A stretch of DNA of 64,000 nt from Elmis aenea. Its lineage: Eukaryota > Arthropoda > Insecta > Coleoptera > Elmidae. The notes beneath the pieces were generated by a model, which saw nothing but the letters and a program-made list of their open reading frames with translations, did no database searches and was not told the DNA's origin. A program made the translations under genes and the position numbers. Below, in pieces: positions 45,591-56,597 of the stretch (the first letter of the stretch is position 1; each line of letters begins with the position of its first letter). Location of the stretch: positions 53,978,966 through 54,042,965 of the forward strand of contig OX393576.1 of the NCBI GenBank assembly GCA_947652605.1, read 5' to 3'.

Positions 45591-46065
45591 GATAGACTTT
45601 TGATACATTTGAGTACGTATGGAAAATTTTATGACGAGTTTTGCATTATGGTTTATAATCTGATTGCAGGTGCAGCTGTAAAAAAGCAATCAGCTTCAAC
45701 AAATTTTAGAATGCTTGAATCATATGTGCATCTTATACCTGAATTCAATATCCTGACATAAAATAGCTTGATAAATAACGTATTTTTTTATGAAACGCCG
45801 TTATGGATTTTTCGTACAAGTTATCACCCACCTACACTGCAGTTGTTAAACTAACTCCAATGTATTTTGCTCTGCTGCATAACAAGCATGTACTATCTGC
45901 TCTCTATAATTCCAGTAGTATAAAAGTAAGCCCTAACTAGTTGCATGTGTGTCCATAAAGTATTTTCGTCTTGTATTTTGGCCTCAAAATGTATTTTTGG
46001 TGGTGTTATACAGCAAAGTTGATAGTGCAGTAGAGTGTCACCAAGATTCCTTACAATAATTTGTT
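45591..46065. other. AT-rich spacer
   Basis: No supported gene. Confidence 0.45.
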
Positions 46066-46563
46066 TAGCACGTTCGCTACCACCGCATCATGTAAAAAAA
46101 ACTCTTCTGACAGAGCAATTTTTATTTTTTTGATATACTAGAAAATCATGTATTAGTTAAATGTAATGTATTTTAAACATATTTGTATACTAATAAAACT
46201 CAAATTTTAATTTACTTTTAAATAACACACACACATGTGACGCTGGTCTATAACATATCCACGTATCAAGAAACTTTTTTTCGGTATGGACCTTATAGGT
46301 GTCACAAATTTTTAGGTAAATATAATGCTAAAATAATTTATTTATGTAATAAAGATGTTTTGTAAATATGAAATTAACTTACCAGCTTTTACAATTTCGT
46401 CTTATCAAAAAAAAAAAAAACTAAGAAGAGAACCTTTAAACATCTTAACAGATTGCACCATTGATATAATGAAATTGTTTACATAACCTCACTTCTAGCG
46501 CTCATACTTTCAGGCCACGCGTCGCTAATATGTGCCAGACATTCATATAGACCACCTTTTATA

Positions 46564-48501
46564 CAGGGTGGCTGGTTTTTCATTGTCCAGCTTATATCTG
46601 CTGAAATATTAAAGATACCAAAAAAAGTTAAATAAGAAACTTATTTAACAAAAGCTGGTCTACAAAATGGTGCTAAAAATTTTATTCCATAGCCCACCAA
46701 TTTTTCGGAAAAATATCCAACTTTTGTTTTTTAAATAGAACACCCTGTATATTTTCACAGAATCACATTCTAAATCAATTTCTCTTTACAATGATATATC
46801 AGAAGTACCATTTTGCTTTTAAATTATGCTCAATAATTCAAAAAAAGATAATTATTATAGTCGGCTGTGATATTGTTTTGTTTATTGCAAATACCTGTCA
46901 AATTTGTTTACATTAGCAAACACTTGTCAATATTTCAAAAAAATAACAATATTGCAGAAAAAAAAATTACTCATGACAAACACTTACTTTATTACAAGCT
47001 AACAACAATTGTCGGAGCAAAATTTAATTCATAATTCATTATAAAGACTGTTCAAATTGTCCACCATGGAACTCTAAACAACTTTGGGCCCTATTGATTA
47101 TGTTTTCCCTGGCCTTTCGCAACATTTCAGGTGTAATTAATAAACAAGCTGCTCTAATTTTATTTTTAAGTTCCTCAAGAGTTTGAGAAGGCGTCTCATA
47201 AACCTTGTTCTTCAAGAAACCCCACACAAAGAAATCTAGAATCGACAAATCAGGCGACCTAGCAGGCCACAAAACGGGTCCTCTGTTGCCGATCCAGTTT
47301 TGACCAAATTCATCATTTAAAAAATTTGTTACTCGACCACCATTATGAGCAGGGGCGCCATCATGTTGCAACCATAAATTCTGTCTTTCGGCTAATGGAA
47401 GATCGTCTAGGTAATCTTGAAATTCATTTTGTAAAAATAATAAATATTGGTCCTGAGTCAATGTTCCATCGTAAAAATAAGGTCCCAAAAGTCTATTACC
47501 GACCACCCCTATCCATACATTAACTGAAAAACGCACCTGCGCACGGGCTTCAACGATTATGCGAGGGTTTTCATCATCCCAATAATGCGTATTCCGCTTA
47601 TTAAAAATTCCATTTCTATGGAAATTGGATTCGTCTGTCCAAATTATGTTACTAAGATATTGTCTTCCAACGTTCAGTAGCCATTCACAAAACACTACCC
47701 TGTTATTTGGATCATTAGGGTGTAATGTTTGCACCAAATGTAACTTATAAGGCTTTAGTTTGTGCAGCTTTAAAACCTTTTGAATTTTGTACCTTGTAAC
47801 ATTCAATTCAACAGTAGCTTGTCTTGTAGAAATTCTAGGATTAGCTCTAAAGTAAGCCAGAATAACATCATCGTCATCGTTTCCTCTTCTGTTTTGGGCG
47901 GCGTTATTTATACGCTTTGAGAATGTACCGGTGGACCGAAGAGATTTTTCTAAATTTTGAAACGTATTTACATGAGGCTGTCTTCTGTTGGGATATAAAT
48001 TTTGATATAACACAGCAGCCTCACGTTTATTATTATTTGATCTATGGAAACAGCACAGCATATCAACTTTTTCATTATTTGTATAGTCCATTTTTCTTAC
48101 AATACATACAATAATTACACTTATTTCTGTCTGATTTGACAAGTGTTTGCTAATGTAAACAAATTTGACAGGTATTTGCAATAAACAAAACAATATCACA
48201 GCCGACTATAATAATTCTCTTTTTTGAAATATTGAGCATAATTTAAAAGCAAAATGGTACTTCTGATATATCATTGTAAAGAGAAATTGATTTAGAATGT
48301 GATTCTGTGAAAATATACAGGGTGTTCTATTTAAAAAACAAAAGTTGGATATTTTTCCGAAAAATTGGTAGGCTATGGAACAAAATTTTTAGCACCATTT
48401 TGTAGACCAGCTTTTGTTTAATAAGTTTCTTATTTAACTTTTTTTGGTATCTTTAATATTTCAGCAGATATAAGCTGGACAATGAAAAACCAGCCACCCT
48501 G
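46564..48501 (-). mobile_element. Tc1/mariner-type transposon with ~366-bp TIRs
   Basis: A 1938-bp element with ends CAGGGTGGCTGG and CCAGCCACCCTG and a TA dinucleotide on each side (46562-46563 and 48502-48503). The arms 46564-46930 and 48136-48501 are nearly exact inverted copies, with only a handful of differences seen. One transposase gene fills the space between. Each arm contains an internal ATACAGGGTGTTCTATTT-type motif about 190 bp from its outer end, itself similar to the ends of other elements in this window. Confidence 0.95.
47039..48091 (-). CDS. DDE transposase, DD41D spacing, apparently intact
   Basis: A 350-residue frame from Met 48091 (MDYTNNEKVDML). The frame is open 36 codons further upstream, but that part runs into the TIR and looks non-coding. 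Residues about 1-60 form an N-terminal helix-turn-helix (AAVLYQNLYPNRRQPHVNTF). A second DNA-binding region around STRQATVELNVTRYKIQKVL follows. The DDE catalytic domain starts near IIWTDESNFHRNG (first Asp), then LWLQHDGAPAHNG (second Asp), then WPARSPDLSILDFFVWG (third Asp). I count 41 residues between the second and third Asp, so DD41D. The length and the three acids suggest a working enzyme that cuts and pastes the element at TA sites in the nucleus. A DD41D group (names rosa/VISITOR come to mind) exists; membership was not tested. Confidence 0.93.
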   Translation of the reverse strand: MDYTNNEKVDMLCCFHRSNNNKREAAVLYQNLYPNRRQPHVNTFQNLEKSLRSTGTFSKRINNAAQNRRGNDDDDVILAYFRANPRISTRQATVELNVTRYKIQKVLKLHKLKPYKLHLVQTLHPNDPNNRVVFCEWLLNVGRQYLSNIIWTDESNFHRNGIFNKRNTHYWDDENPRIIVEARAQVRFSVNVWIGVVGNRLLGPYFYDGTLTQDQYLLFLQNEFQDYLDDLPLAERQNLWLQHDGAPAHNGGRVTNFLNDEFGQNWIGNRGPVLWPARSPDLSILDFFVWGFLKNKVYETPSQTLEELKNKIRAACLLITPEMLRKARENIINRAQSCLEFHGGQFEQSL

Positions 48502-48702
48502 TATACACATCTTCAAATATATTACCTAACGCATAGTAAATTGCAGCTGATTTAGGAAATATCCTTGTCACACATTTGTGTCAGCGGTCTCTTACAAGAA
48601 ACGTCCCGTCACACATATGTGACGCTTAGTAGCGAACGTGCTATCAGTTTTTGTAAATTTTTTAATGACCCAAATACACCCTGATAATAATTATGAAATT
48701 TT

Positions 48703-49296
48703 AGTACTCGCTAAAATTTGATTAAGGCTGTGTTTATTGTATCAAGAATATCAAAACTAATGTTTTCCAGAGTTATACGTGCCACTAGCCATTTCCTTCG
48801 AAAAAATAGAGGAAAAACTGAAAAATTGGTATAAAAAGTTCATTTTTGCGATCGCGTTGGCCATGAAACCGTCAGAGACAAAATCTAAATTGTTCTATTT
48901 ACCATTGCGCGCATCCTTTGCAAGTAAAATTTTGCAAAGTTTTTGAAAAAATCTTGAACGATTCCGGAGAAAAACGTCAAAAACGAAACCCTTGCATAAG
49001 CGCTGTGATTTGAGAAATTGTGGTATATCTGTTACCTATAACTATATCTATGCGACTTGAATAGGCGTTTAACACAGGGAAAACCATTTTTAGAGAGGCC
49101 TCGTTTTTCCCGTTTTCCAACGCGATCGCAAAAATTACTTTTAATGTTCAGTTTTTCAGTTTTTCCCCTATTTTTCCGAAGAAAATGGCCAGTGGCACGT
49201 ATAACTCTGCAAAACATTTAGTTTTGATGTTCTTAATGCAATAAACACAGCCTTAATCAAATTCTAGCGACAACGTATCGTGACCTTCCCTGGTCA
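48703..49296. mobile_element. Long-TIR MITE with TTTGCGATCGCGTTGG arms
   Basis: The left arm (TTTGATTAAGGCTGTGTTTA, CAGAGTTATACGTGCCACTA, GCGATCGCGTTGG) is inverted on the right (CCAACGCGATCGC, AGTGGCACGTATAACTCTG, AAACACAGCCTTAATCAAAT). The right side has an additional ~40 bp end (CTAGCGACAACGTATCGTGA) missing on the left but present in the solitary end at 20704-20812, so the left terminus is truncated. No transposase. Confidence 0.8.
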
Positions 49297-50188
49297 CTGG
49301 TCAGTATATCTATAATTATTTGATAACTTTTTGCATCCGATCATCTTTGTATTTACTATAAAATTGGTCAAAAGATAACATAAGATAGTGCTTAAAAAAA
49401 AGTTGACTATCGCATCTAAGTTATTAAGCATGTTTATCAATTTTAACAGATACCTAAAGCATCAGATATGAATACGAAAATTCAAATGTTTTTCATTGAT
49501 AATGTTGAAGTTATTATTAAAACTTATTTAGGTTTTTCTAAATGATTTAGCTATTCGGCACACCACGCATACTTTTAGTTGATATTTTTTACTTTGTCTA
49601 TTTTAGACTCGATTTTTCTCGCCTTATCAAACTTGAAAGCTATATTTTGACGTAGCAGTATCACCTTTGCATATTTACTGCATCTAAAAGCTTTTAACTC
49701 TATACGTATTTCTATACTGCAAAGTCAAACTACGCATGCATGGCTAATGGATTATTTTGCCCCAACAACTTCACAATATTACGAACAGATATGCTTGTCA
49801 TGAAATTGAGTTTAGGTTTCTCTCTTACAGCACAGGAATATATAGCTTTCTCATTTTTATTGTGATTTTTTTAACGATGAAAATATAATAATATTATTTT
49901 TGAATGTATTTTAGTTTTCAGGGTCTGCATTATATTTTAAATATTGTATAGATTATAACTATGTAAAATATTTATTAAACTAGCAACAAATATATGTATG
50001 TTTGATAAAAAACCAACAACAAAAAAGTTATTTTGTTCTTTTAAAGATTTTTTAGTTGCAATTAAATTCATATTTAAATATGTATAGGTAAGCATTTTTG
50101 CATGCAATACCTACCGATTATAAGTAAGTTACTACTATTTGAAATATTAAACAATATTGCACTAAAAACCTTTAGTAAAAAAAATGAA
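49297..50188. other. Gene-free AT-rich sequence
   Basis: No gene or bounded repeat supported. Confidence 0.45.
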
Positions 50189-50190
50189 TA

Positions 50191-51079
50191 GGGGAAGGCG
50201 GTATATACTGGGACACTTTTTTTAAATTTTGCGTAACTTTTGAACGGTTTAATTTGCATACCTCAAATTGATATGAGATATTCATATTGCTTTAGTTTAT
50301 CATAGCATATATAAAAAAATATTTTTTTAAATAAAGGTACACAAATAGAGGGACTGTCCCACTATATACCACTTGTCCCCACATAAACCACCCCGTGGTA
50401 CATTGTGGGACAGCAAAAAATATATGTGAAATAAAGCATAAGTAATTAAAAAAAGGCTTAATTTTAATTTTTTTTTTTAAAAACCTTCACTTTTCATGGG
50501 CATTTAGACATTGTACTTTGAAAAATCAAACTAAAATTGAAAATGTTTTTTTGTTTTTTCAGTGCCCCCAAACGTAGTCGGTGCGCTTAACCTACACAGA
50601 ATTTTTTTTTTTTCAACACAGTCTTTATCTCTGTTTTTAGAGAAAGAAAATCTAAAAACGGAAGTCTTTTTCAGAAAATTTACCTGATTATCATCATTGT
50701 CCCCAATGCACCATGTGATCAATTTTAAAAAGCAACGTTTTAATGAAAAACATGTATGATTATTTTAAGTTTTAACATTGTACATACATTTAATATACTG
50801 TAAGGTACACCTACACCAAATTTTCTAATTGTTGTTAAATAAATAAAAAAGTTTTAGCACATAAACTGAATAACCACCAAAAAACAATGTGCAGTTACCA
50901 AACATGCCTTACATGTGCAAGTCACTATGACATTGTTTACGACACATACTGTAGACAGGATATAATGGGACTGCTTAACCGCTATTTTGATGTAAACAAA
51001 CTTCAAGTACGGGGTAACAGATGGCCAAAATCTCTGTTGTCCCACTATATACCATGTCCCAGTATATACCACCTTCCCC
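50191..51079. mobile_element. Tc1/mariner-type element with GTATATAC ends
   Basis: An 889-bp element from GGGGAAGGCGGTATATACTG to CAGTATATACCACCTTCCCC with TA on both sides (50189-50190 and 51080-51081). Repeats of the subterminal motif GTCCCACTATATACCA occur near both ends (about 50357 and 51038). Internal frames on either strand (50531-50722, 50854-51096) show no transposase motif, so it is non-autonomous. Confidence 0.88.
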
Positions 51080-51182
51080 TACCTACAGTATTTTAAAGAT
51101 AAATAGTTATTGTCCCAGTCTAGACGAATTATTCGATAGCCTTGTTTTAAGCGGGGATTTTTAAAAAGGTTTATATCAGAGG

Positions 51183-51310
51183 TTCCCAATCTTTATAAGA
51201 TATTGTACCGGTTTGTAGTAGACAATATGGTGGCGTACCAGTAAGTAAATATTTTTGGAAAAACGGGCCCGAAAAAAAAATTCCTGAATTCTCAAGTAAT
51301 GACTTTTTTT
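51183..51310. repeat. Possible solitary hAT end
   Basis: CAGAGGTTCCCAATCTTT resembles a hAT left terminus of the type found at 43873, but no matching right end or 8-bp duplication was found nearby. Confidence 0.35.
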
Positions 51311-51492
51311 TTTGTCGAGCAAACAAAAGACTAATCCTACAATAAAACTTTTCTAAATTCCCAACTGATGACCTTTTTTTTAGGTAAATATTTTGGAAAC
51401 AGAATGCAATGCTATATGTACAATTGTAATAAAAACAATTTAATTCGTAAATACTTTTATTACACTAAATATAAATGCATGTGTATCATATA

Positions 51493-52393
51493 CAGCGTGT
51501 TTCTTAAATATTGCGAAAAAATTCAGATGGTGATTCCTTATCGAAAATTAAGGGGGGTCTTTCATATAATTTTTTTCCTTAGATGTCTCCTTTTTGAGTT
51601 AAATAAAGGGGGGTGCTTTATTTTATATCTCAAATTTGGATAAATGTAGAAGATTGATATTTGGTGGATGTTTTATACTTAGTAAAAGGTTTCCCATAGT
51701 AATATTTTCGATCATCTGCCACCTTTACAGGGGGCTGAAAAGTGCGACCCCTGTTGGTTTTTTTATCAGAACTTTTTGTAGGTAGTTAAAATTTTGCAAT
51801 ATATTTTTTTTAATTAATTTATTTAGAAACTTTTTTTGTTCTTTAGTTGTTCTCGTAAAACCTACCGTTTTTGAGTAACAAAATAAAACAAACTATGGCA
51901 ATGGCAACCACCAAAATGAGTCGTTTTATCTTGAAATATTTGATGGATCATGTTGACTTGTTTTATTTTTTACTTAAAAACAGTAGGTTTTACGAGAACA
52001 ACTAAAGAACAGAAAAAGTTTGTAGATAAATCAATCTTCCAAAAAAAAAGTTTAAAATTGCAAAAGTTCAACCCACCAAGAAGTTCTGAAAAAAAAACAA
52101 CAGGGGTAGCACTTTTCACTTTTCAGCCCCCTGTGAAGGTGGGAGATGATTGAAAATATTACTATGGGAAACCTTTTACTAATTGTAAGTATAAAACATC
52201 TACCAAATATAATTCTTCTACATTTATCCAAATTTGAGAAATAAAATAAAAACCTAATTTTACGCTCCTCTTTAGGGGGGGTGTAACTTCGAAAAGAGAC
52301 ATCTAAGAAAAAAAAAATTATATGCAAGACCCTCCTTAATGTTCAATAAGGAATCACCGCCTGAATTTTTTTGCAGTATTTAAGAAACACCCT
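51493..52393. mobile_element. Long-TIR CAGCGTGTTTC element
   Basis: A 901-bp element with arms of roughly 400 bp: CAGCGTGTTTCTTAAATA, TCAGATGGTGATTCCTTATC, TTTCCCATAGTAATATTTTC and CAGGGGGCTGAAAAGTG on the left recur inverted on the right, ending TATTTAAGAAACACCCTG. TA precedes the left end, and CA (a possible mutated TA) follows the right. The small loop holds CAAACTATGGCAATGGCAAC. It has no coding capacity and could form a very long hairpin. Confidence 0.88.
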
Positions 52394-52689
52394 GCATAGA
52401 TATAATAATAATTCTAATTATTGTAATTAATGTGAGGGTTGCGCCTGTTTACTTTTTATCAGTGTAGAAATATCTATTAATTTTGATTTTTGCAATTTTA
52501 TGCGTCTTAGTTCCTTTGTAAAGAATGTTGTATGTTTTGTAGTTTTCGAATTCCAATTAAAATTTTCTAATCATGTATGTAATATTTTGTACCAACAATC
52601 AGTCGTGTTTTATTTTTTTACGCATTTCTACGAAAATACTGACGAGTACGAAATATTATTATTACCACTAATAAATGTTTGATAAGCAA

Positions 52690-53126
52690 GAAGGAGATAT
52701 CAAAAGAAACGAAGACGCGAGTTTTTAATGCAGTGTACTCACCCATTCTCAGGTACAGTTCACGTACACTAGCTCAAACACAAAAACAAGGAATTGCAGG
52801 TACAAGAAATTAGATTTCTGAACAGAATAGAGGGATGTAGACTGATTGATAAAATCAGTAACGCAAAAATTCGAAATAACCTAGGAGTACAGATATTAAG
52901 AAAAAGAGGGAGACGAATCAGTTAAGATGGCTTGGACATTTACTACGCTACTTCGCATGCCAGAAAGTACTTACGCGAAAATAGGATGGAAAATGCAGAT
53001 AGAGGGAAAAAGAAAAAGACAAACCAAGAATAAAATGGGAAAAAATAAGTGAGGCAGAGACTAGAAGAAAAAGGAGTCAGCTGGACAGATGTGCCACAAT
53101 TAGCTAACGATAGGCAGGAGTGGAGA

Positions 53127-53128
<2 letters not shown>
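52690..53128 (+). pseudogene. RTE-like LINE, decayed 3' end
   Basis: Plus-strand translation in mixed frames gives YSPILRYSSRT, QLRWLGHLLR, KPRIKWEKISEAE and EEKGVSWTDVPQLANDRQEW, the order seen at the C-terminus of RTE-type LINE proteins (R-LGHV-RM, then GRP---W, then a W---L--DR--W end). An (AAT)n tail follows directly. Many stops are present, and everything upstream of the C-terminus is absent. Confidence 0.75.

Positions 53129-53162
<34 letters not shown>
53129..53162 (+). repeat. (AAT)n microsatellite tail
   Basis: About eleven AAT units directly after the coding end of the RTE-like fragment, as is usual for RTE 3' tails. A short (TATCA)n run lies at 53206-53229. Confidence 0.9.
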
Positions 53163-53530
53163 GCCTTTATTTTTCTTTTCTCAGATTTAACACATAAGTA
53201 TTACATATCATATCATATCATATCATATCTATCATAAGATAGTACATTTAACATTTAAATACAAATACGAAAATATACGAATACGAGAAGATTTGGAGAA
53301 GAAAAACCAAATGGCGCCAATTCAGTTTGTAGTTGAAGTTAAAAATCTTAAACTACGTTCTGCTCTTCCATTGGAACCATTTACAATTCAGGTTTACCAA
53401 ATAAACTTATGCCTAAATATAACTTAGCCTAAATTCTGCGATAGTACATCAAAAAGAAGATTAATTGTACAGCATAATTCCAGTGTTGTTACAAAATTGA
53501 TTAGAAACAATATATTATAATAGTAATAGA

Positions 53531-54517
53531 TTAATTTTTACATTGCAGATTGAATAGCAGTGTATACATTTTTTGCTTGAATGAATGAATGCTTAACTGT
53601 TTAAACTCAATTGGAATTCCATTGTAAATTTTGTACAGCTGATACTGAAATGATCGCTCAAACAAAGCAGTCCTATGAGATGGTGGAGATATTAAGCTTT
53701 TATACCTAAGATTTAAAGTATGAACGTCAGTGCGAAATTTAATTTTATTGTATAAGTAAGCCGGTTGTTTTTGAGAGATCACTCTGTGACAAAGAACAGC
53801 AAGCTGTAGCTTCCTTCTGTTCGCCATGTTCAGCCATTTAAGATCAACTAGTTTGTGAGAGATATGATCGTATTTCCTGATTCCAAATATCAAACGCAAG
53901 CATGAATTTTGTACTCTCTGAATTCGATTGGATTGTTCTAGTGTTATAGATTGACCATAAATTTCACTGCAGTAATTGAAATGAGACAATACAAGAGAGT
54001 TACATAGCATTGTTTTGATTTTAGAAGTTAAGTATTGTCTGTGAGGAAAAATTAATTTGAGGTTTAAGAAACTTTTCTTAATATAATTATTTACTTGCGT
54101 TTGATATCTGAACGTGTTGCTCAAAACTAAACCTAAATTCCGAGCTTCCTGTTTAATTGGAATAGAAATGTCACCAATACGAACATCAATATGATCCTTC
54201 AAATAATTGATTTTATTAACCTTACCAAATAGAAGTACGACAGATTTATTGGGATTAGTTATAAGATTGTGTTTTTTTGAAATTGCATTTATGGAATCAA
54301 GATCTGTATTGATATTAGATATTGCGTTATGATAATCCTTAAATGGAAAAGAATGCAATAGCTGGCAATCATCGGCAAACATTTTCATTTTACATGTTGA
54401 AACGTATTTATAAAAAGTGGAAGTGTATATGATGAACAGCAGTGGCCCTAGGATAGAGCCCTGCGGAACACCGTTGTTTACAGCTTCAAACTGAGAGTAC
54501 TCCTGCAAGACTTTCAC
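53531..54517 (-). pseudogene. 5'-truncated non-LTR reverse transcriptase (CR1/L2-like group)
   Basis: An open frame of 328 residues, lacking the endonuclease and the first RT motifs. Visible: NNGVPQGSILGPLLFIIYTS (RT motif B region), FADD at 54368-54379 (catalytic), NPNKSVVLLFGK, NLGLVLSNTFRYQTQ, then the LINE thumb/C-terminal block LSHFNYCSEIYGQ and IQRVQNSCLRLIFGIRK. The combination PQGS-LGPLLF with a C-terminal RVQN--LR-IF--RK is most like the CR1/L2 side of the LINEs, but the clade was not tested. The copy is 5'-truncated near 54611, so it cannot move by itself although this portion has no stop. It lies tail-to-tail with the RTE fragment. Confidence 0.85.
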
Positions 54518-54611
54518 ACTTTGAAATCTGTTGGATAAATAGCTATTAAATAATACAGAAATTTCACACTTTGAAATCTGTTGGATAAATAGCTATTAAA
54601 TAATACAGAAA
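54512..54611 (-). repeat. 50-bp tandem duplication at the LINE 5' edge
   Basis: TTTCACACTTTGAAATCTGT through AATAATACAGAAA occurs twice in direct succession (54512-54561 and 54562-54611), identical by eye. It encodes RT residues SVLFNSYLSNRFQS in one frame. The 50-bp length is not a multiple of three, so the duplication shifts the frame. It coincides with the truncation point. Confidence 0.9.
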
Positions 54612-55987
54612 TAAAAAAGCATACCTCGATACCAAAAGGTACAAGAGAAACCGATTAAGTAGAAGAAGAAGAACTTAATAATCTTAGAACTAATTTATTT
54701 GTAACTTTATTTGACAAAACTTTCGTATTGATTACTGACTAGTGTTGCAAATAACACAGTTTTTCATATACTCGGGCGGTATAATCTTGTGTTAAAATAA
54801 ATATATAAATTGTTATTTTTATCCTTATATAAATATAATCAAGAAATGTTGGTTTGCAATATTCTATTGGCAACATTAAATGTGGTGTGTTTTGTTTACA
54901 ATTGAAAGCAATATTTGTTGTGTTACGCGAAGCTGCTAACTTTTATACGGAGTGGATTGATAAGTTAGTATAAAAGTTTGGAAAATAAAGTTAGACATAA
55001 CTAAGTTATCGTTAATTGATGTTGAAATGGTACATCGTAGTCTAAATTGTTGGTGTAGACTGATTTTTTTTTATGCAATTAACTTTTAATAATTTGTTTT
55101 GTAAATTATCCAATAAAAAAAATTATTTAAGATAGGGTTAATGAACTTTTGTAAAAATGTAGATCACAAACATTTTGATGTATAAAAAGTTGTGAGTTGG
55201 GACAAAAATATAATTTAAATTTTTATCAGCTGACTTAAAAATAACAACAGATAACAGTCTAATGATGTCATTTAAATTTGTGCCTGGTTGAGTCAAACAT
55301 AAGACGTCTTATTTTGATAAAATAGTATCAATGAAAACCACTTGTCTTAACTAATTTTTCTTTGAATAAATAAAAATGAGGCGAATAATGTCTCTGACTT
55401 TGCTGTCTTTTAATCTAGCGAAGTGGTTTTTAGGAAATTTAATAAAAGTTTAAATCAGCCCTCCCATTTTTTTAAACATAAAAACATATATAAAAATTTG
55501 CTGCTTAACCCAAAAATTATCATAAAAATTAAACAAAAATCTCTAGCAAAATTCTAACACCACTTTTGTTATCGAGAAAAATTTTATATAAAATATGGGT
55601 TGTGGTTGAAGAAAAATATTTCCTAGTAATAATAAATCATATCACGCTCAAATATATAATCCAACATTGACGATGGAAGCAATTAACAAAGTGGAATCAG
55701 ACATGTTACAACATAAATTAATGTATATGTCAAACGGATATCCTTTATTATGTTACTACAATCTTTGTAAGCTGGTTGTGGCAGAATCCAAAGCAATTTT
55801 CGTCGTGATTTATTCGTAACAGCTATAAAGTCTCAGGCAGAAACAGAAAAAAGTTTTATGCATTTTGCAGAATATTATAAAGTTCCAGCCGATGATTTTA
55901 ACTTATTTGAAAAATGTTTGAACTATTTATGTATAGATCGGTTCCAACTTTCATTTCTTAATGAAAAACCTTAAATGCGTTGGTTTA
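54612..55987. other. Intergenic sequence with two short unassigned frames
   Basis: Mostly AT-rich. Two short plus-strand stretches look less random than their surroundings: about 55674-55819 (MEAINKVESDMLQHKLMYM..., ending in a TAA) and about 55828-55974 (SQAETEKSFMHFAEYYKV..., ending in a TAA). They are in different frames and match no family that I recognise. They may be the remains of one gene or transposon. Confidence 0.35.
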
Positions 55988-55995
55988 TTATATAC

Positions 55996-56554
55996 CAGGG
56001 GTTTGGAGCAGTCCAATTTTTTAGTTGCTCCGCTCCAGCTCCGCTCCGGCATCAAGATGCCTCCTCCAGCTCCGCTCCCGCTCCGCTCCGCGCTCCAAAT
56101 ATTAATAAAATAAGTTTTTTATTTAAAAATTTGTTTTTAAAAACAAAGCTAAAATTTTATGAGATATGTGGAAATGGACCAAAAATTATAATATTTGACC
56201 CTAAGAAACAAGTGAAGTTAAATAAATGAACAAATTATTGATCTTCAGTTAAAAAAGTGAAAAAAAGAAAAAAAAGTTCTTTAAAATTTTTCAAAATTCA
56301 AATACAAAATAATGAAAATTAATATTCAGAAAAGTTACATTATAATAATTTTACTTAAAAAAAGTGAAATTTAGTTTATTTATAATTTTATTAAATACTA
56401 TGAGAACAATTCATAAAAAAAAAGTAGTTTATAATAGTAAAGTGGAGCAGTGGAGCAATCAAAATTCTTTGCTCCGGGCTCCGCTCCCGCTCCGGGCAAA
56501 AACCCATTGCTCCACTGCTCCGCGCTCCAGTCCGCGCTCCGCTCCAAACCCCTG
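55996..56554. mobile_element. GGAGC-array hAT MITE, copy 3 (inverted)
   Basis: A 559-bp element with the same CAGGGGTTTGGAGC / GCTCCAAACCCCTG ends as copies 1 and 2 but in the opposite orientation, with a perfect 8-bp duplication TTATATAC (55988-55995 and 56555-56562). Arrays of GCTCC/GGAGC occupy about 100 bp at each end. Its AT-rich core is longer than in the other copies. It carries no transposase. Confidence 0.94.
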
Positions 56555-56597
56555 TTATATACAAGGAACATTCAAATGAAAAACAAATGAATTTTTA

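Larger units (their letters stand above)
46066..48643. repeat. Outer inverted repeat holding the DD41D transposon
   Basis: TAGCACGTTCGCTAC at 46066-46080 is perfectly inverted at 48629-48643 (GTAGCGAACGTGCTA). Just inside, CACACACATGTGACGC near 46227 and GTCACACATATGTGACGCTT near 48609 resemble each other. Without the inner 1.9-kb transposon this would be a MITE of about 640 bp. A target duplication was not identified, so the class is open. Confidence 0.65.
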
